Shown: piece by piece, positions 18,830-26,953 of the stretch | How the letters are laid out: each line of letters starts with the position of its first letter | Position numbering within the stretch: the stretch's first letter is position 1 | NCBI GenBank assembly: GCA_963821495.1 | Contig: CAWGEA010000003.1 | Span: 1,488,001 to 1,552,000 of the forward strand | Reading direction: 5' to 3' | Length of the DNA stretch: 64,000 nucleotides | Source: AC-32 sp963821495 | GTDB lineage: Bacteria; Actinomycetota; Thermoleophilia; Gaiellales; Gaiellaceae | Notes under the pieces: generated by a model | Database searches by the model: none | What the model saw: only the letters and a program-made list of their open reading frames with translations | Told to the model about the DNA's origin: nothing | Program-made: the position numbers and the translations under genes

Positions 18830-19384
18830 TCAGGCTCGGGTCGTCTCGGCTGGCTCGGTCTCCAGGAGCTCGGTGAAGAGCGCCCGGTAGTGCACCATCG
18901 CCGTCCGCAGATCCTCGGTCGAGGCCTTGCCGCGCTCGTTCGCGACCGAGATCCCGTGCGCGGCGCGGTAGTTCGAGATCACCTCGGGGTGGTCGACCGA
19001 GAGGTCGTTCGCCCGCTGCTCGAAGTCGTCGACCGGGTAGCCGCGGTCGCGCATCACCTGCTGGATCAGGCGGTCCGCCTCGCCGACGGAGGCCTCGGGG
19101 TCGTCCACGAAGCGCGCCTGCGTGTCGTGCCACTCGCTCGCGTAGCGGTCGCGCGCCTCGGGCGCCAGCGGCTGGATGTCGAGGTCGTCGCGGCGCTTCT
19201 GCCGGTCGGCGAGCTCGGACTCGGCCTCGCGGCGGTTGGGGGCGTCAGCAACCGTGCGGTCGTACTCGCTGCCGAAGCGCTCCTGCAAGCCTCTCCGCCG
19301 GCGGGTGTTGTAGGCGCTCCAGGCGATCGCGGCCACGATGACCACGGCGGCGATCACGATCACGATCCAGGCCCAGTTCGGCAT
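18830..19384 (-). CDS. Conserved membrane-anchored protein of unknown function
   Basis: 184 residues from ATG 19384, which has a good ribosome site (AAAGGAG). An N-terminal membrane helix (WAWIVIVIAAVVIVAAIAW) is followed by an Arg-rich turn and a charged soluble domain containing RFGSEYDRTV, SEWHDTQARFVDDP, VMRDRGYP, LSVDHPEVISNYRAAH and TEDLRTAMVHYRALF. I recognise this as a family common in Actinobacteria whose role is not established. The signal-anchor topology would put the C-terminal domain on one side of the membrane, probably the cytoplasm given the RRRR after the helix. Confidence 0.8.
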   Translation of the reverse strand: MPNWAWIVIVIAAVVIVAAIAWSAYNTRRRRGLQERFGSEYDRTVADAPNRREAESELADRQKRRDDLDIQPLAPEARDRYASEWHDTQARFVDDPEASVGEADRLIQQVMRDRGYPVDDFEQRANDLSVDHPEVISNYRAAHGISVANERGKASTEDLRTAMVHYRALFTELLETEPAETTRA

Positions 19385-19446
19385 GTCTTGCTCCTTTCGT
19401 CGGGTCGGACTGCCCTTCCCGGTCCACGGAACGGCAAACGGCGGCA

Positions 19447-19460
19447 TAGGCTGCACGGCC
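19447..19460 (+). promoter_or_regulatory. Probable leaderless promoter of the M42 peptidase
   Basis: TAGGCT (19447-19452) ends 8 nt before the ATG, the same hexamer and spacing as in front of the alcohol dehydrogenase gene at 11799. Confidence 0.4.
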
Positions 19461-20519
19461 ATGGCCGTCCCCGAGCTCCTCCGCCGGCTGTTGACCGCGC
19501 CGGGCCCCTCCGGCTACGAGACCGCCGCCGCGACCGTGTGGCGCGAGGCAGCGTCAGAGTTCGCCGAGGTGACGAGCGACGCGATGGGCTCGTCGGTCGC
19601 GCGCGTCCCGGGAAGCGGCGACGGCCCGTTGCTCGCGCTGCTCGGCCACATCGACGAGATCGGCCTGCTGGTCACACACGTCGACGAGCAGGGGTTCGTC
19701 TACTTCCTCACGGTCGGCGGCACGCGGCCGGACGTCCTGCTCGGGCAGCGCGTCGAGCTCGTCACGCGCGGCGGCTCGGTCCCGGGCGTGATCGGCCGTC
19801 AGGGCGGCAAGCGCCCCAAGCCCGGCGAGAAGCCGGAGCGGGTCGAGCTCGACCATCTGCACGTCGATGTCGGCGCGCGCAGCCGGGAGGAGGCGCTCGG
19901 GCTGTTGCAGATCGGCGACGTCGCCGTGATCGCGGGCGAGCCGGCGGAGCTGGCCGGCGGCCGGATCGCTTCACGCTCGCTCGACAACCGACTCGGCGCG
20001 TACGTCGCGCTCGAGGCGGCGAGGGCGGTGGCCGAGGCCGGCGGTGCCCCCGGTGACGTCGCCGCGGTGGCGGCCGTGCAGGAGGAGGTCGGCGACTACG
20101 GCGGCGCCCGCACGACGGTCTTCGCGCTACAGCCGCAGGTCGCGCTCGCGATCGACGTCACCGGTGCGACCGACATCCCGGAGGGCGACCCGAAGACCGA
20201 CGGCGAGGCCAAGCTCGGCGCCGGCCCGATCGTCAACCGCGGCTCGACCATCAACCCGAAGGTCTTCGAGCTGCTCGTCGCGGCCGCCGAGGCCGAGGGC
20301 ATTCCGTACGCGGTCAACGTCTCCGCGGGCGACACGCACACCGACATGGACGCCGCCTACGCGAGCCGCGCCGGGGTCGCGACCGGCCTCATCTCTCTGG
20401 CGACCCGCTACATCCACACCCCGGGCGAGGTCGTCTCGCTCGACGACGTCGAGGCGGCGATCCGGCTCGTGGCGGCCTTCGCGCGGCGGCTCGAGCCCGG
20501 GCTCGACTTCACTCGCTAG
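19461..20519 (+). CDS. M42-family glutamyl aminopeptidase / endoglucanase-like metallopeptidase
   Basis: 352 residues, usual for M42. Metal and catalytic motifs: LGHIDEIGLLV (His, Asp), RSLDNRLGAYVALEA (bridging Asp), AAVQEEVGDYGG (catalytic Glu pair), IDVTGATD and SAGDTHTDMD (Asp and His ligands). These cytosolic dinuclear-metal enzymes remove N-terminal residues from peptides. The last codon TAG forms part of the -10 box proposed for the thiolase gene. Confidence 0.9.
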   Translation: MAVPELLRRLLTAPGPSGYETAAATVWREAASEFAEVTSDAMGSSVARVPGSGDGPLLALLGHIDEIGLLVTHVDEQGFVYFLTVGGTRPDVLLGQRVELVTRGGSVPGVIGRQGGKRPKPGEKPERVELDHLHVDVGARSREEALGLLQIGDVAVIAGEPAELAGGRIASRSLDNRLGAYVALEAARAVAEAGGAPGDVAAVAAVQEEVGDYGGARTTVFALQPQVALAIDVTGATDIPEGDPKTDGEAKLGAGPIVNRGSTINPKVFELLVAAAEAEGIPYAVNVSAGDTHTDMDAAYASRAGVATGLISLATRYIHTPGEVVSLDDVEAAIRLVAAFARRLEPGLDFTR

Positions 20520-20529
20520 GGTTTTTCGC
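20517..20529 (+). promoter_or_regulatory. Probable leaderless promoter of the thiolase
   Basis: TAGGGT (20517-20522) includes the stop codon of the peptidase gene and ends 7 nt before the thiolase ATG. Confidence 0.4.
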
Positions 20530-21681
20530 ATGGCCCGCACCGTCATCGTCTCGGCAGTCCGCACGCCGTTCGCCAGGCTCGGCGGCGCCCTGGTCGAACA
20601 CGAGGCAACCGAGCTCGGGGCGATCGCGATCCGCGCCGCGCTCGACCGCGCCGGGGTCGAGGACGACGAGGTCGATTACGCGATCATGGGTCAGGTACTG
20701 CAGGGCGGAGCCGGCCAGGCGCCCTCGCGGCAGGCGACGATCGGCGCCGGCCTCCCCGTCGAGCTTCCTTCCGACACGGTCAACAAGGTGTGCGCCTCCT
20801 CGATCCGTGCGGTCGAGATCGCCGACCAGATGATCCGTGCCGGCGACGTCGAGGTGGTCGTCGCGGGCGGGATGGAGTCGATGTCGAACGCGCCGTACGC
20901 GCTGAAGAAGGCGCGCTTCGGCTACCGGCTCGGCGACGGCACGCTGATCGACCTGATGACCCACGACGGGCTGACGTCGAGCTTCGACGACAAGCACATG
21001 GTCGAGCAGGCCTCGTTCGTCTCCCGCGAGCTCGGCATCTCGCGCGAGGAGCAGGACCTCTGGGCGCTGCGCTCACACGAGCGCGCGGTGAAGGCGATCG
21101 ACGAGGGCCGCTTCGAGTCGGAGATCGTCCCGGTCGGCGACTTCGCGGTCGACGAGGGCCCGCGGCGCGACACGTCGATCGAGAAGCTCGCACGCCTGAA
21201 GCCGGTCTTCGACCCCGAGGGCACGACCACGGCGGGAAACGCGCCGGGCGTGAACGACGGTGCAGCCGCGCTGGTGGTCACGAGCGACGAGTTCGCGAAG
21301 CGCCGCGGGCTCGAGGTGCTGGCGACGATCGTCTCGCAGGGGTACGTCGCCGACGAGTTCGCCTATTTGGCGCGCACTCCGGCGAAGGCCGGGGCGATCG
21401 CGCTCGAGAAGGCGGGCAAGACGATCGACGACGTCGAGCGCGTGGAGCTGAACGAGGCCTTCTCGTCGGTGGTGCTGAACTCGACGAAGATGCTCGGCGC
21501 CGACCCTGAGAAGGTGAACGTGAACGGCGGCGCGGTTGCGCTCGGCCACCCGATCGGCGCCTCCGGCGCACGGATCCTCGGGACGATGGTGCACGAGCTG
21601 CGGCGAAACGGCGGCGGCCTCGGGCTCGCCGCGATCTGCTCCGGCGGCGGTCAGGGCGACGCGATCCTGCTGGAGGTCTAG
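20530..21681 (+). CDS. Acetyl-CoA C-acetyltransferase (thiolase)
   Basis: 383 residues, a normal thiolase. Active-site Cys in VNKVCASS, NEAFSSVVL, catalytic His in GHPIGASGARI, and second Cys in ICSGGGQGDA. It cleaves 3-ketoacyl-CoA or condenses two acetyl-CoA; sequence alone does not separate biosynthetic from degradative use. With the 3-hydroxyacyl-CoA dehydrogenase at 22601 and the acyl-CoA dehydrogenase at 25215 it covers steps of beta-oxidation. Confidence 0.94.
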   Translation: MARTVIVSAVRTPFARLGGALVEHEATELGAIAIRAALDRAGVEDDEVDYAIMGQVLQGGAGQAPSRQATIGAGLPVELPSDTVNKVCASSIRAVEIADQMIRAGDVEVVVAGGMESMSNAPYALKKARFGYRLGDGTLIDLMTHDGLTSSFDDKHMVEQASFVSRELGISREEQDLWALRSHERAVKAIDEGRFESEIVPVGDFAVDEGPRRDTSIEKLARLKPVFDPEGTTTAGNAPGVNDGAAALVVTSDEFAKRRGLEVLATIVSQGYVADEFAYLARTPAKAGAIALEKAGKTIDDVERVELNEAFSSVVLNSTKMLGADPEKVNVNGGAVALGHPIGASGARILGTMVHELRRNGGGLGLAAICSGGGQGDAILLEV

Positions 21682-21684
21682 CGC

Positions 21685-22068
21685 GTGCCGCAGCAGGTCT
21701 GGCCGTACCTGCTCTACGAGGACGGCGAGGCAGCGATCGAGTTCCTGACGCGCGCGTTCGGCTTCCGCGAAGTCGACCGCACGATCGGAGCAGCCGGCGG
21801 CCTGCACGCCGAGCTCGACCTCGGCGGCCGCCGCGTCTACGTCGGCCAGCCGCCGACGGGCTTCCAGAACCCGGCCAGGGTCGGCCGGACGTCGCTGGTC
21901 TTCATCCTGCTCGACGGCGTCGACGCGCACTGCGAGCGCGCTCGCGCCGAGGGCGCTGAGATCGTGGAGGAGCCGACCGACGTCAGCGCAGCGGGTCACC
22001 GGCGCTACGGCTGCCGCGACCCGCAGGGCCACGAGTGGTTCTTCGCGCAGCCGCTCGACGACCGCTAG
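21685..22068 (+). CDS. VOC-superfamily (glyoxalase/bleomycin-resistance-like) protein
   Basis: 127 residues from GTG 21685, three bases after the thiolase stop. Shows the paired beta-alpha-beta pattern (YLLYEDGEAAIEFLTRAFGF; FILLDGVDAHCERARAEGAEI; RRYGCRDPQGHEWFF) of the PhnB-like VOC branch. The substrate cannot be inferred. It ends in a CTAG shared with the convergent acetyltransferase gene. Confidence 0.82.
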   Translation: MPQQVWPYLLYEDGEAAIEFLTRAFGFREVDRTIGAAGGLHAELDLGGRRVYVGQPPTGFQNPARVGRTSLVFILLDGVDAHCERARAEGAEIVEEPTDVSAAGHRRYGCRDPQGHEWFFAQPLDDR

Positions 22069-22577
22069 AGCCGCAGCCGCTTGCGACAGCGAACGGCGAT
22101 CGCGTCCACGCCTCCGTGCGGGAGCCGCTTTCGGCCGCCGTCTGCGCTCCAGCCCGCGGCCTCGTACAGGCGCCGCGCCCTCGGGTTGTCCTCCAGCACC
22201 CACAGGACGGCGGTCTCGAAACCGGCCTCGCGAAGCGCCGTCTCTGCGCGCTCGAGCAGCGCTCGGCCCGCCCCCTTTCCCCATGCTGCGGGCTCGACGT
22301 AGAGCGCGAAAAGCTCACCCGGTGCGGTCTCGTCCTCCGCTGGGCCGGATGAGACGAACCCGGCGACGCGGCCCCCGAGCTCGGCGACGAAGACGTCGAA
22401 GGTGCTAGCGGAGAGCGTTCGCGTCCAGAGGTCGCGGCGCTCGTCGACCGAGAGCCCTTCGAGGTACTCGAACGGAAAGGCGTGGGCGTAGGCGACGCGC
22501 CAGGTCTCGACCTGAATCGCTGCGATCGCGGCCGCGTCGCGCGTTGTGGCTCGTCGCAGGCGGGGCTCGCGCGCCAC
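22065..22577 (-). CDS. GNAT-family N-acetyltransferase
   Basis: 170 residues from GTG 22577. Acetyl-CoA binding motif A is LYVEPAAWGKGAGRALLERAE, and motif B is EDNPRARRLYEAAGW, both typical of GNAT enzymes. The N-terminal segment RATTRDAAAIAAIQVETWR is also family-like. Substrate unknown. Confidence 0.85.
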   Translation of the reverse strand: MAREPRLRRATTRDAAAIAAIQVETWRVAYAHAFPFEYLEGLSVDERRDLWTRTLSASTFDVFVAELGGRVAGFVSSGPAEDETAPGELFALYVEPAAWGKGAGRALLERAETALREAGFETAVLWVLEDNPRARRLYEAAGWSADGGRKRLPHGGVDAIAVRCRKRLRL

Positions 22578-22587
22578 GAGCGCACGT

Positions 22588-22600
22588 TAGCCTCCTGCGC
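22588..22600 (+). promoter_or_regulatory. Probable leaderless promoter of the hydroxyacyl-CoA dehydrogenase
   Basis: TAGCCT (22588-22593) ends 7 nt before GTG 22601. It lies in the 23-bp gap between divergent start codons. Confidence 0.35.
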
Positions 22601-23434
22601 GTGAAGTTCGAGCACGTCCTCGTCGTGGGTGCCGGCCAGATGGGCGGTGGGATCGCGCAGGTGATGGCCGCCTCCGGCCGCCGCGTCTCGATCTACGACG
22701 CCGCTCCCGGAGCGGTCGAGCGCGGCGTCGAGACCATGCGCAGGAGCCTGGCGAAGCTCGCCGAGAAAGGAGGGCCCGATCCCGACGAGGTGCTCGCGCG
22801 GGTCGAGCCGGTGGACGACCTCGTCCCCACCGAGCTGATGGTCGAGGCGGTCGTCGAGGACGCGGCCGTGAAGGTGGACGTCTTCCGGCGCGCGGACGAG
22901 ACGCTGCCGTCCGAGGCGGTGCTGGCCTCGAACACGTCCTCGATCCCGATCAGCTCTCTCGCGGCCGCGACGAGCCGGCCCGACCGGGTGATCGGGATGC
23001 ACTTCTTCAATCCGGTGCCCGTGCTGAAGCTGGTGGAGGTCGTCCGCGGCCGCGAGACCTCGGACGAGACCGCGCAGGCGATCACCGAGCTCGCCGTCGA
23101 GCTCGGCAAGACCCCGGCTGTCGCCAACGACTTCCCGGGGTTCGTCTCGAACCGGATCCTGATGCCGTTCATCAACGAGGCCGTGTGGGCGCTGCACGAC
23201 GGCGTCGCCGAGGCGGAGGCGATCGACACGATCGCGAAGCTGGGCTTCGCGCACCCGCTGGGGCCGCTTGCGCTCGCCGACCTGATCGGCCTCGACACCT
23301 GCGTCGCGATCATGGAAGTCCTGCGCGACGGCCTCGAGGACGATCGCTACGCGCCCTGCCCGCTGCTCGAAGAGTATGTAAATGCAGGGAGATTGGGCCG
23401 CAAGTCTGGGGCCGGTTTCTTCATCTATTCATAA
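22601..23434 (+). CDS. 3-hydroxybutyryl-CoA / 3-hydroxyacyl-CoA dehydrogenase
   Basis: 277 residues. NAD-binding VVGAGQMGGGIAQVMA, active-site HFFNPVPVLKLVEVVRG (catalytic His), SNTSSIPI, and NDFPGFVSNRILMPFINEA. It oxidises (S)-3-hydroxyacyl-CoA to 3-ketoacyl-CoA. GTG is the only start near the Rossmann motif. The last ~20 codons (from about 23370) use AT-richer codons (GTA, AAT, GCA, AGA, TTG, TCT, TCA) than the rest. A small inverted repeat AGACCG-TT-CGGTCT (23434-23447) follows the stop. Confidence 0.93.
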   Translation: MKFEHVLVVGAGQMGGGIAQVMAASGRRVSIYDAAPGAVERGVETMRRSLAKLAEKGGPDPDEVLARVEPVDDLVPTELMVEAVVEDAAVKVDVFRRADETLPSEAVLASNTSSIPISSLAAATSRPDRVIGMHFFNPVPVLKLVEVVRGRETSDETAQAITELAVELGKTPAVANDFPGFVSNRILMPFINEAVWALHDGVAEAEAIDTIAKLGFAHPLGPLALADLIGLDTCVAIMEVLRDGLEDDRYAPCPLLEEYVNAGRLGRKSGAGFFIYS

Positions 23435-23488
23435 GACCGTTCGGTCTGCCGATAGATCACTTGACCCAGGCCGCCCAAGGAGGTTCCA

Positions 23489-24571
23489 CTGCGCCTCTTG
23501 CTGGTTGACGACGACGACGGCATCCGAGCCCTGCTTCGCACGACGTTCGAGGCTGTCGACGTCGAGGTGGACGAGGCTTCGGACGCCGCGGTCGCGCGGC
23601 AGCGCATCGCAGCAGCGCGTCCCGACGCGATCGTCCTCGACGTGGGCATGCCAGGGCTCGACGGCATCGGCTTCTGCGCGCAGCTGAAGGGGTCGCGCGT
23701 GACGCGAGACATCCCGGTCGTCCTCCTGACCGGGTCCGACCTCGCGAACGAGGCGACGGCGCAGGAGGTCGACGCCGACGCGCTCCTGCTGAAGCCGTTC
23801 AGCCCGCTCGAGCTGCTGGCGGTCGTGGAGCGCCTCGCGGGCGGACTCCACGCGTTGCCGTTCCGCGCCGGCCGCAAGAAGCAGCCCGGCGAGCAGCTGC
23901 TGCTCTACGCGCGCGACCTGCGCCACCTGCTCGAGCTCGAGCGCGGGCAGCGTCGCCTGCTGGAGGAGGCCTATCACGAGACGGTGGCCGCGCTCGCCGG
24001 GGCGCTCGAGTCCAAGGACAGCGGTACCGGGGAGCACTCGCAGCGCGTGCACCGCTACGCGCTTGAGCTCGCGCACGTCGCGGCGCCGGAGGTCGCGGAA
24101 GACGAAAGCGTGGCCTACGGCTTCATGCTCCACGACGTCGGCAAGATCGGGATCCCCGACCGGATCCTGCAGAAGCCCGGCCCGCTCACCGACCCGGAGC
24201 GTCGCCTGATGCAGACGCACACCATCCTCGGCGAGCAGCTCCTGCGCGGCGTCTCGTTCCTGCAGGGCGGCGGCCTCCAGGTCGTCCGCTCGCACCACGA
24301 GCGTTGGGACGGCAGGGGGTACCCGGACGGCCTCGCGACGACGGAGATCCCGATCGCGGCGCGCATCTTCGCGCTGGTCGACGCGCTGGACGCGATGACG
24401 AGCGATCGGCCCTACCGGCGGGCTCTCAGCTGGGCGGCGGCCGGCCGGGAGCTCGTGGCGCAGTCGGGCAGGCAATTCGACCCTTCGGTCGTCGACGCCT
24501 TCCGCTCCCGGGAGCGCACGCTGCGGCGCATCCGGCGCGAGTTCGCCGGCAGGACGGCCCTCGCCGTCTAG
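23489..24571 (+). CDS. Response regulator with HD-GYP domain, CTG start
   Basis: Receiver domain (LLLVDDDDGIRALLR, phosphoacceptor in VLDVGMPGLDG, Lys in LLLKPFSPLEL), then an HD-GYP domain (FMLHDVGKIGIPD; HHERWDGRGYPDGL; VDALDAMTSDRPYR). HD-GYP proteins hydrolyse cyclic di-GMP; no kinase is adjacent. The classical N-terminus MRLLLVDD is obtained only by starting at CTG 23489, which has a near-perfect ribosome site (AAGGAGG 23477-23483, 5 nt spacing). TTG 23498 would cut the first beta strand. Length 360 residues. Confidence 0.9.
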   Translation: MRLLLVDDDDGIRALLRTTFEAVDVEVDEASDAAVARQRIAAARPDAIVLDVGMPGLDGIGFCAQLKGSRVTRDIPVVLLTGSDLANEATAQEVDADALLLKPFSPLELLAVVERLAGGLHALPFRAGRKKQPGEQLLLYARDLRHLLELERGQRRLLEEAYHETVAALAGALESKDSGTGEHSQRVHRYALELAHVAAPEVAEDESVAYGFMLHDVGKIGIPDRILQKPGPLTDPERRLMQTHTILGEQLLRGVSFLQGGGLQVVRSHHERWDGRGYPDGLATTEIPIAARIFALVDALDAMTSDRPYRRALSWAAAGRELVAQSGRQFDPSVVDAFRSRERTLRRIRREFAGRTALAV

Positions 24572-24987
24572 GCCGTCGTCGCGGGCGGCCCGATCGTCTC
24601 GGTCTGGTGCCAGAGCACGATCTTCCCCTTCACCACGCGGAAGATCGCAGTCGCTCGCTCGCCGGGCCCATCGCAGCGGCTGTGGCTGCGGTTGCCCAGC
24701 TCGAACGTCGCGGTCGCAGTCTGGCCCTTGGTCTTGATCGAGACGATCCGGCCGGAGCAGGGGAGATGGGAGTTCCAGGCGACGGCCTCGCCGTGCGTGT
24801 GGAGCGTCGTCACCATGTCGCCCTGGACGACCTCGGCGCCGCGGGCGAAGAGGTCGGCGGCGCGCTCGTTGTCATCGGTGTTCAGGGCCTGGCTCCAGGC
24901 GCGGACGACGCTCTCGGCCGAGGGCGGGCTTCCGCCACAGCCGGCCGCGACCGCGACGAGCAGGGCGGCGAGGGCGGCGATCCTCAC
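24568..24987 (-). CDS. Small lipoprotein, SnoaL/NTF2-like
   Basis: 139 residues. A lipoprotein signal (LAALLVAVAAGCGG, lipidated Cys17) precedes SAESVVRAWSQALNTDDNERAADLFA, the usual opening of NTF2-like domains; two further Cys (PCSGR, SRCDG) may pair. Probably anchored outside the membrane; function unknown. GTG 24987 overlaps the stop of the small upstream ORF as GTGA. Its stop TAG shares a CTAG with the convergent HD-GYP gene. Confidence 0.75.
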   Translation of the reverse strand: MRIAALAALLVAVAAGCGGSPPSAESVVRAWSQALNTDDNERAADLFARGAEVVQGDMVTTLHTHGEAVAWNSHLPCSGRIVSIKTKGQTATATFELGNRSHSRCDGPGERATAIFRVVKGKIVLWHQTETIGPPATTA

Positions 24988-25109
24988 GCGAGCGCCTCGC
25001 GCACGAGCCGAGCGCACATCCGTTCCAGCTCCTGCCGCAGAAGCTCGGGGTCGGAGTACCAGCTCCACGGCAGCGTGCCCTGCGCGGTCCCGGAAGCCAA
25101 ACCGGGCAC
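24984..25109 (-). CDS. Small ORF coupled to the lipoprotein gene
   Basis: 41 codons from GTG 25109 (or 38 from TTG 25100, which sits 10 nt after a TATAGT box). The stop overlaps the lipoprotein GTG as GTGA, which supports real translation. The segment TLPWSWYSDPELLRQELERM resembles the N-terminus of Rieske ring-hydroxylating oxygenases, so it could be the remnant of a truncated oxygenase gene or an independent small protein. I cannot decide between them. Confidence 0.4.
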   Translation of the reverse strand: MPGLASGTAQGTLPWSWYSDPELLRQELERMCARLVREALA

Positions 25110-25110
25110 G

Positions 25111-25118
25111 ACTATACT
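25111..25118. promoter_or_regulatory. Overlapping divergent -10 boxes
   Basis: The octamer ACTATACT reads TATACT on the plus strand (25113-25118) and TATAGT on the minus strand (25116-25111). It lies between the acyl-CoA dehydrogenase region and the divergent small ORF/lipoprotein pair and could serve both directions. No clear -35 boxes. Confidence 0.45.
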
Positions 25119-25126
25119 CGCGGCCC

Positions 25127-25213
25127 GTGCGAAGGCGACCGGCGCTCGAGAGCGTGTGGACGGCCACGTGCCGGGTATCAGCGGCCGTCCGTCAACCCAA
25201 GCTGGACGCGTAG
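25127..25213 (+). CDS. Possible 28-residue upstream ORF before acyl-CoA dehydrogenase
   Basis: GTG 25127 lies 8 nt after the plus-strand TATACT box and opens 28 codons ending TAG, one base before the acyl-CoA dehydrogenase GTG. An 8-bp stem (GGACGGCC 25158-25165 with GGCCGTCC 25183-25190) lies inside it. It could be a small leader ORF, or just untranslated leader that happens to be open. Confidence 0.25.
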   Translation: MRRRPALESVWTATCRVSAAVRQPKLDA

Positions 25214-25214
25214 C

Positions 25215-26375
25215 GTGTTCGAGTTCACGGACGACCAGCGGGAGATCCAGGCGCTGGCGCGGGAGTTCGCGCAGGCGGAGATCGAGCCGAACGCCTCCCA
25301 GTGGGACCGCGAGCACGGCTTCCCGCTCGAGCTCTTCGGGAAGCTCGCCGACCTCGGGCTGCTCGGCGTCTGCATCCCGGAGGAGTACGGCGGCGTGGGC
25401 GCGGACTTCCTCTCCTACATCCTCGTTCTCGAGGAGCTCTCGCGCGCCGACGCCGGCGTGGGGGTGACCGTCGCCGTGCACACGAGCGCGGTGACGCTGC
25501 CGATCCTCACGTTCGGCACCGATGAGCAGCGCAGCCGCTTCGTCCCACCGTTGGCGCGCGGGGAGGCGATCGGCGCCTTCGCGCTGACCGAGCCGGAGGC
25601 CGGCTCCGACGCCGGCTCGCTGCGCACTGCTGCCGCCCCCGACGGCGACGGCTGGTCGATCACCGGCTCGAAGCAGTGGATCACGAACGGCGGCTTCGGC
25701 GGCACGGTGCTCCTCTTCGCGCGCACCGACCCCGACACGCCCGGGCCGAAGGGGGTCTCGGCGTTCGTCCTCGACGGCGACCAGGTCAGGGTCACGCGCG
25801 AGGAGGAGAAGCTCGGCCTCAACTCGTCCTCGACGGTCGACCTCGCGATCGAGGGCGTGCACGTCGGCCGCGACCGGCTGCTGCACGAGGAGGGAAAGGG
25901 GTTCTCGGTCGCGATGGCTACGCTCGACGGTGGGCGGATCGGGATCGCCGCCCAGGCGCTCGGGATCGCGCAGGCCGCGTACGAGGCGGCACGCGCGTAC
26001 GCGCTCGAGCGGCGGCAGTTCGGGAAGGCGATCGCGGACTTCCAGGCGATCCAGTGGAAGCTCGCCGACATGGCGACCGAGATCGACGCGGCGCGCCTGC
26101 TCGTCTACCGCGCGGCCTGGCTGAAGCAGGAAGGGCGGCCGCACACCGAGGAGGGCGCGAAGGCGAAGCTGTTCGCGTCGGAGGTCGCGCGGCGTCAGAG
26201 CGCCGAGGCGATCCAGGTGCTGGGCGGCTACGGGTACACGAAGGAGTTCCCGGTCGAGCGCTACTACCGCGACGCGAAGATCACCGAGATCTACGAGGGC
26301 ACGAGCGAGATCCAGCGCCTCGTGATCGCCCGCTCGATTCTCGGCCTACGCGAGCGGCAGCTCGCCCAGGGATGA
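25215..26375 (+). CDS. Acyl-CoA dehydrogenase
   Basis: 386 residues, usual length. FAD enzyme introducing the 2,3 double bond in acyl-CoA and passing electrons to ETF. Signatures: FALTEPEAGSDAGSL, GSKQWITNGG, RRQFGKAIADFQ, QVLGGYGYTKEFPVERYYRD, and the catalytic-base segment IYEGTSEIQRLVIAR. Most like short-chain (butyryl-type) enzymes; chain-length preference is not certain. Its electron acceptor EtfAB is encoded at 36.9-39.0 kb. Confidence 0.94.
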   Translation: MFEFTDDQREIQALAREFAQAEIEPNASQWDREHGFPLELFGKLADLGLLGVCIPEEYGGVGADFLSYILVLEELSRADAGVGVTVAVHTSAVTLPILTFGTDEQRSRFVPPLARGEAIGAFALTEPEAGSDAGSLRTAAAPDGDGWSITGSKQWITNGGFGGTVLLFARTDPDTPGPKGVSAFVLDGDQVRVTREEEKLGLNSSSTVDLAIEGVHVGRDRLLHEEGKGFSVAMATLDGGRIGIAAQALGIAQAAYEAARAYALERRQFGKAIADFQAIQWKLADMATEIDAARLLVYRAAWLKQEGRPHTEEGAKAKLFASEVARRQSAEAIQVLGGYGYTKEFPVERYYRDAKITEIYEGTSEIQRLVIARSILGLRERQLAQG

Positions 26376-26953
26376 GCCCGCGCAGGCCCGACGAGCCGGT
26401 CCGGCTGACGAAGATCTACACGCGCGGCGGCGACGCGGGCGAGACGAGCCTCGGCGACGGCTCGCGCGTCTCCAAGCTCGATCCGCGCGTCGTGGCGTAC
26501 GGCGCGGTCGACGAGCTCAACTCACACCTCGGCGTCGCCCTCGCGCTTGCGGACCTCGACCCTGCCCTGCGTGGGCCGCTGGCGCGGATCCAGAACGAGC
26601 TCTTCGACGTCGGCGCGGACCTCTCCGTGCCGTACGACCCGGGAGCCGAGCGCCTCCGCGTGACCCAGGCGCAGGTCGACGAGCTCGAGCGGCTCTGCGA
26701 CGAGCACAACGAGCGGCTGCCCGAGCTGAAGAGCTTCGTCCTGCCGGGCGGGAGCGAGACCGCCGCCCGCCTGCACGTCGCCCGCGCGGTCTGCCGACGC
26801 GCGGAGCTCGCGGCCCTGGCCGCAGCGCGCGAGGTCGAGCTCGACCCGCTCGTCGCCGTGTACCTGAATCGCCTCTCGGATCTGCTCTTCATCCTCGCGC
26901 GCAGCGCGAATGCCGGCGGCGACGAGCCGCTCTGGAAGCCGGGCGGCGGCTAG
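26372..26953 (+). CDS. Cob(I)alamin adenosyltransferase, PduO type
   Basis: 193 residues; makes adenosylcobalamin from cob(I)alamin and ATP. N-terminal P-loop-like KIYTRGGDAGETSLGDGSRVSK, helix VVAYGAVDELNSHLG, and C-terminal VCRRAELAALAAAREV with YLNRLSDLLFILARSAN are diagnostic. ATG overlaps the acyl-CoA dehydrogenase stop as ATGA. It probably supplies coenzyme for the B12-dependent mutase encoded at 31.5 and 34.6 kb. Shares CTAG stop with the convergent gene. Confidence 0.93.
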   Translation: MSPRRPDEPVRLTKIYTRGGDAGETSLGDGSRVSKLDPRVVAYGAVDELNSHLGVALALADLDPALRGPLARIQNELFDVGADLSVPYDPGAERLRVTQAQVDELERLCDEHNERLPELKSFVLPGGSETAARLHVARAVCRRAELAALAAAREVELDPLVAVYLNRLSDLLFILARSANAGGDEPLWKPGGG

